NCBI GenBank assembly: GCA_905236925.1
Contig: CAJOQS010000152.1
Location: 1 to 5,424, forward strand
DNA length: 5,424 nt
DNA from: an uncultured Lachnospiraceae bacterium
Lineage (GTDB): Bacteria; Bacillota; Clostridia; Lachnospirales; Lachnospiraceae
Direction: 5' to 3'
This document shows positions 4,858 through 5,424 of this stretch, in pieces. The notes under the pieces are model-generated. The model saw only the letters and a program-made list of their open reading frames with translations. It was not told the origin of the DNA and did no database searches. Position numbers and translations under genes: made by a program. Numbering within the stretch: position 1 is the first letter of the stretch; every line of letters begins with the position of its first letter.

Positions 4858-5424
4858 ATGAAATATCATATTTTGCATGATCCGGAGCCGGAATTCAAAA
4901 GGAATTCCGAGGAAGAACGAAAGCTCGCGGAGCTTCTTGAGGGGAAGGAGCTAATATGGCGGGATATCACGGCGCTTGACAGTGTATCCTCATATATCAG
5001 GAGTTCGGTCGCTCCCGGCGATGTGATCCTTATCTGCGGCGGAGACGGAACCATGAGCCACTTTGCCAATGACATAAACGGAATGAATATCAATAACGAG
5101 ATAGACTTTTTCTCCACCGGCAGGGGAAGTGATTTTCTCCGTGATCTCGCACTCGGTAAAGGGGAGCTGGCAAAGAACATAAACAGATATCTTGTGGATC
5201 TCCCGCAGGTGACCGTCAATTCCAAAACATGTGTCTTCATCAACGGAGTCGGTTTCGGGCTCGACGGATACTGCTGCGAGGCCCGTGACGAATTACAGAG
5301 AAACGGCGAAACGGATATCAACTATGCCGCAATAGCGCTCAAAGGAATGCTGTTCCGTTTCAAACCCCTGAATGCCGAAGTCACGGTCGACGGTGTTACC
5401 ACTTCATATAAGAAGGTATGGCTT
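4858..5424 (+). CDS. Diacylglycerol kinase family lipid kinase, N-terminal part (3'-truncated by window)
   Basis: The frame is open from ATG 4858 to the window end, 189 residues without a stop. The family is about 290-310 residues, so roughly a third is missing. It belongs to the DAGK catalytic-domain family (DgkB/YegS-like), which phosphorylates diacylglycerol or related lipids with ATP at the inner face of the membrane. Seen: nucleotide-binding CGGDGTMSHFAND (60-72), a second family block FFSTGRGSDF (84-93) where many members have GTGNDF, and NGVGFGLDG (129-137), equivalent to the N-x-G-x-G-x-D block. The Asn usually present in the second block is Ser91 here, so lipid specificity or family branch may differ. 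AGGGGG (4848-4853) lies 4 nt before the ATG, supporting the start. It is divergent from the HlyIII-family gene across 142 bp. The exact lipid substrate cannot be told. Confidence 0.88.
   Translation, partial: MKYHILHDPEPEFKRNSEEERKLAELLEGKELIWRDITALDSVSSYIRSSVAPGDVILICGGDGTMSHFANDINGMNINNEIDFFSTGRGSDFLRDLALGKGELAKNINRYLVDLPQVTVNSKTCVFINGVGFGLDGYCCEARDELQRNGETDINYAAIALKGMLFRFKPLNAEVTVDGVTTSYKKVWL

Noticed and set aside
5290..5303. A 14-base match (GAATTACAGAGAAA) to positions 9-22, at opposite ends of the window
   Set aside because: Both copies lie inside unrelated coding genes and are read in different frames. No flanking similarity was seen, so chance is the simplest explanation.
4866..5321. 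A 151-codon minus-strand frame near the right edge
   Set aside because: It is the shadow of the plus-strand lipid kinase, which has GGDGT and the other DAGK blocks and a good ribosome binding site. The minus frame is rich in Ser and Arg and has no domain.

Overview
The window looks like ordinary chromosomal DNA from a low-to-mid GC member of the Bacillota, most likely a clostridial (Lachnospiraceae-like) anaerobe. This is an inference. It rests on strong AAGGAGG-type ribosome binding sites, sigma-A-like promoters, frequent AGA/AGG and ATA codons, short intergenic gaps, and the gene set: a long-type PurC, an NAD-dependent GH4 glycosidase and an HlyIII/PAQR protein. No mobile element, CRISPR array, tRNA or rRNA was seen.

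Layout from left to right. (1) Positions 1-594 hold the 3' part of pyrG (CTP synthase): its glutaminase domain, entering from the left edge. (2) A compact 115-bp gap follows. It has a strong hairpin plus T-tract that also contains an extended -10 promoter and the ribosome binding site of the next gene. (3) A family 4 glycoside hydrolase lies at 710-2116, followed by a terminator at 2127-2165. (4) A short-chain dehydrogenase (SDR) runs on the minus strand, 2973 down to 2185, from a near-consensus promoter. (5) A divergent promoter region separates it from purC (SAICAR synthase, 3180-4055, plus). (6) A minus-strand HlyIII/PAQR membrane protein (4715 down to 4056) abuts purC tail to tail with no base between the stop codons. 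(7) A second divergent promoter region of 142 bp leads to a plus-strand diacylglycerol-kinase-family lipid kinase. It starts at 4858 and runs open off the right edge.

The genes do not form one pathway. pyrG and purC are housekeeping nucleotide-synthesis genes, and each appears to be its own transcription unit here. The GH4 enzyme is a catabolic enzyme without a transporter or regulator next to it in the window. The SDR has signs of high expression: a good promoter, an AT-rich upstream element, a strong ribosome binding site and biased codons. The PAQR protein and the lipid kinase are divergent neighbours and both belong to families acting on membrane lipids, so a functional link is possible but unproven.

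I found no convincing new multi-gene system. The most interesting observations are regulatory: the terminator with an embedded promoter before the GH4 gene, and the purC leader, where the only good ribosome binding site lies 26 nt from the start codon with a hairpin in between.
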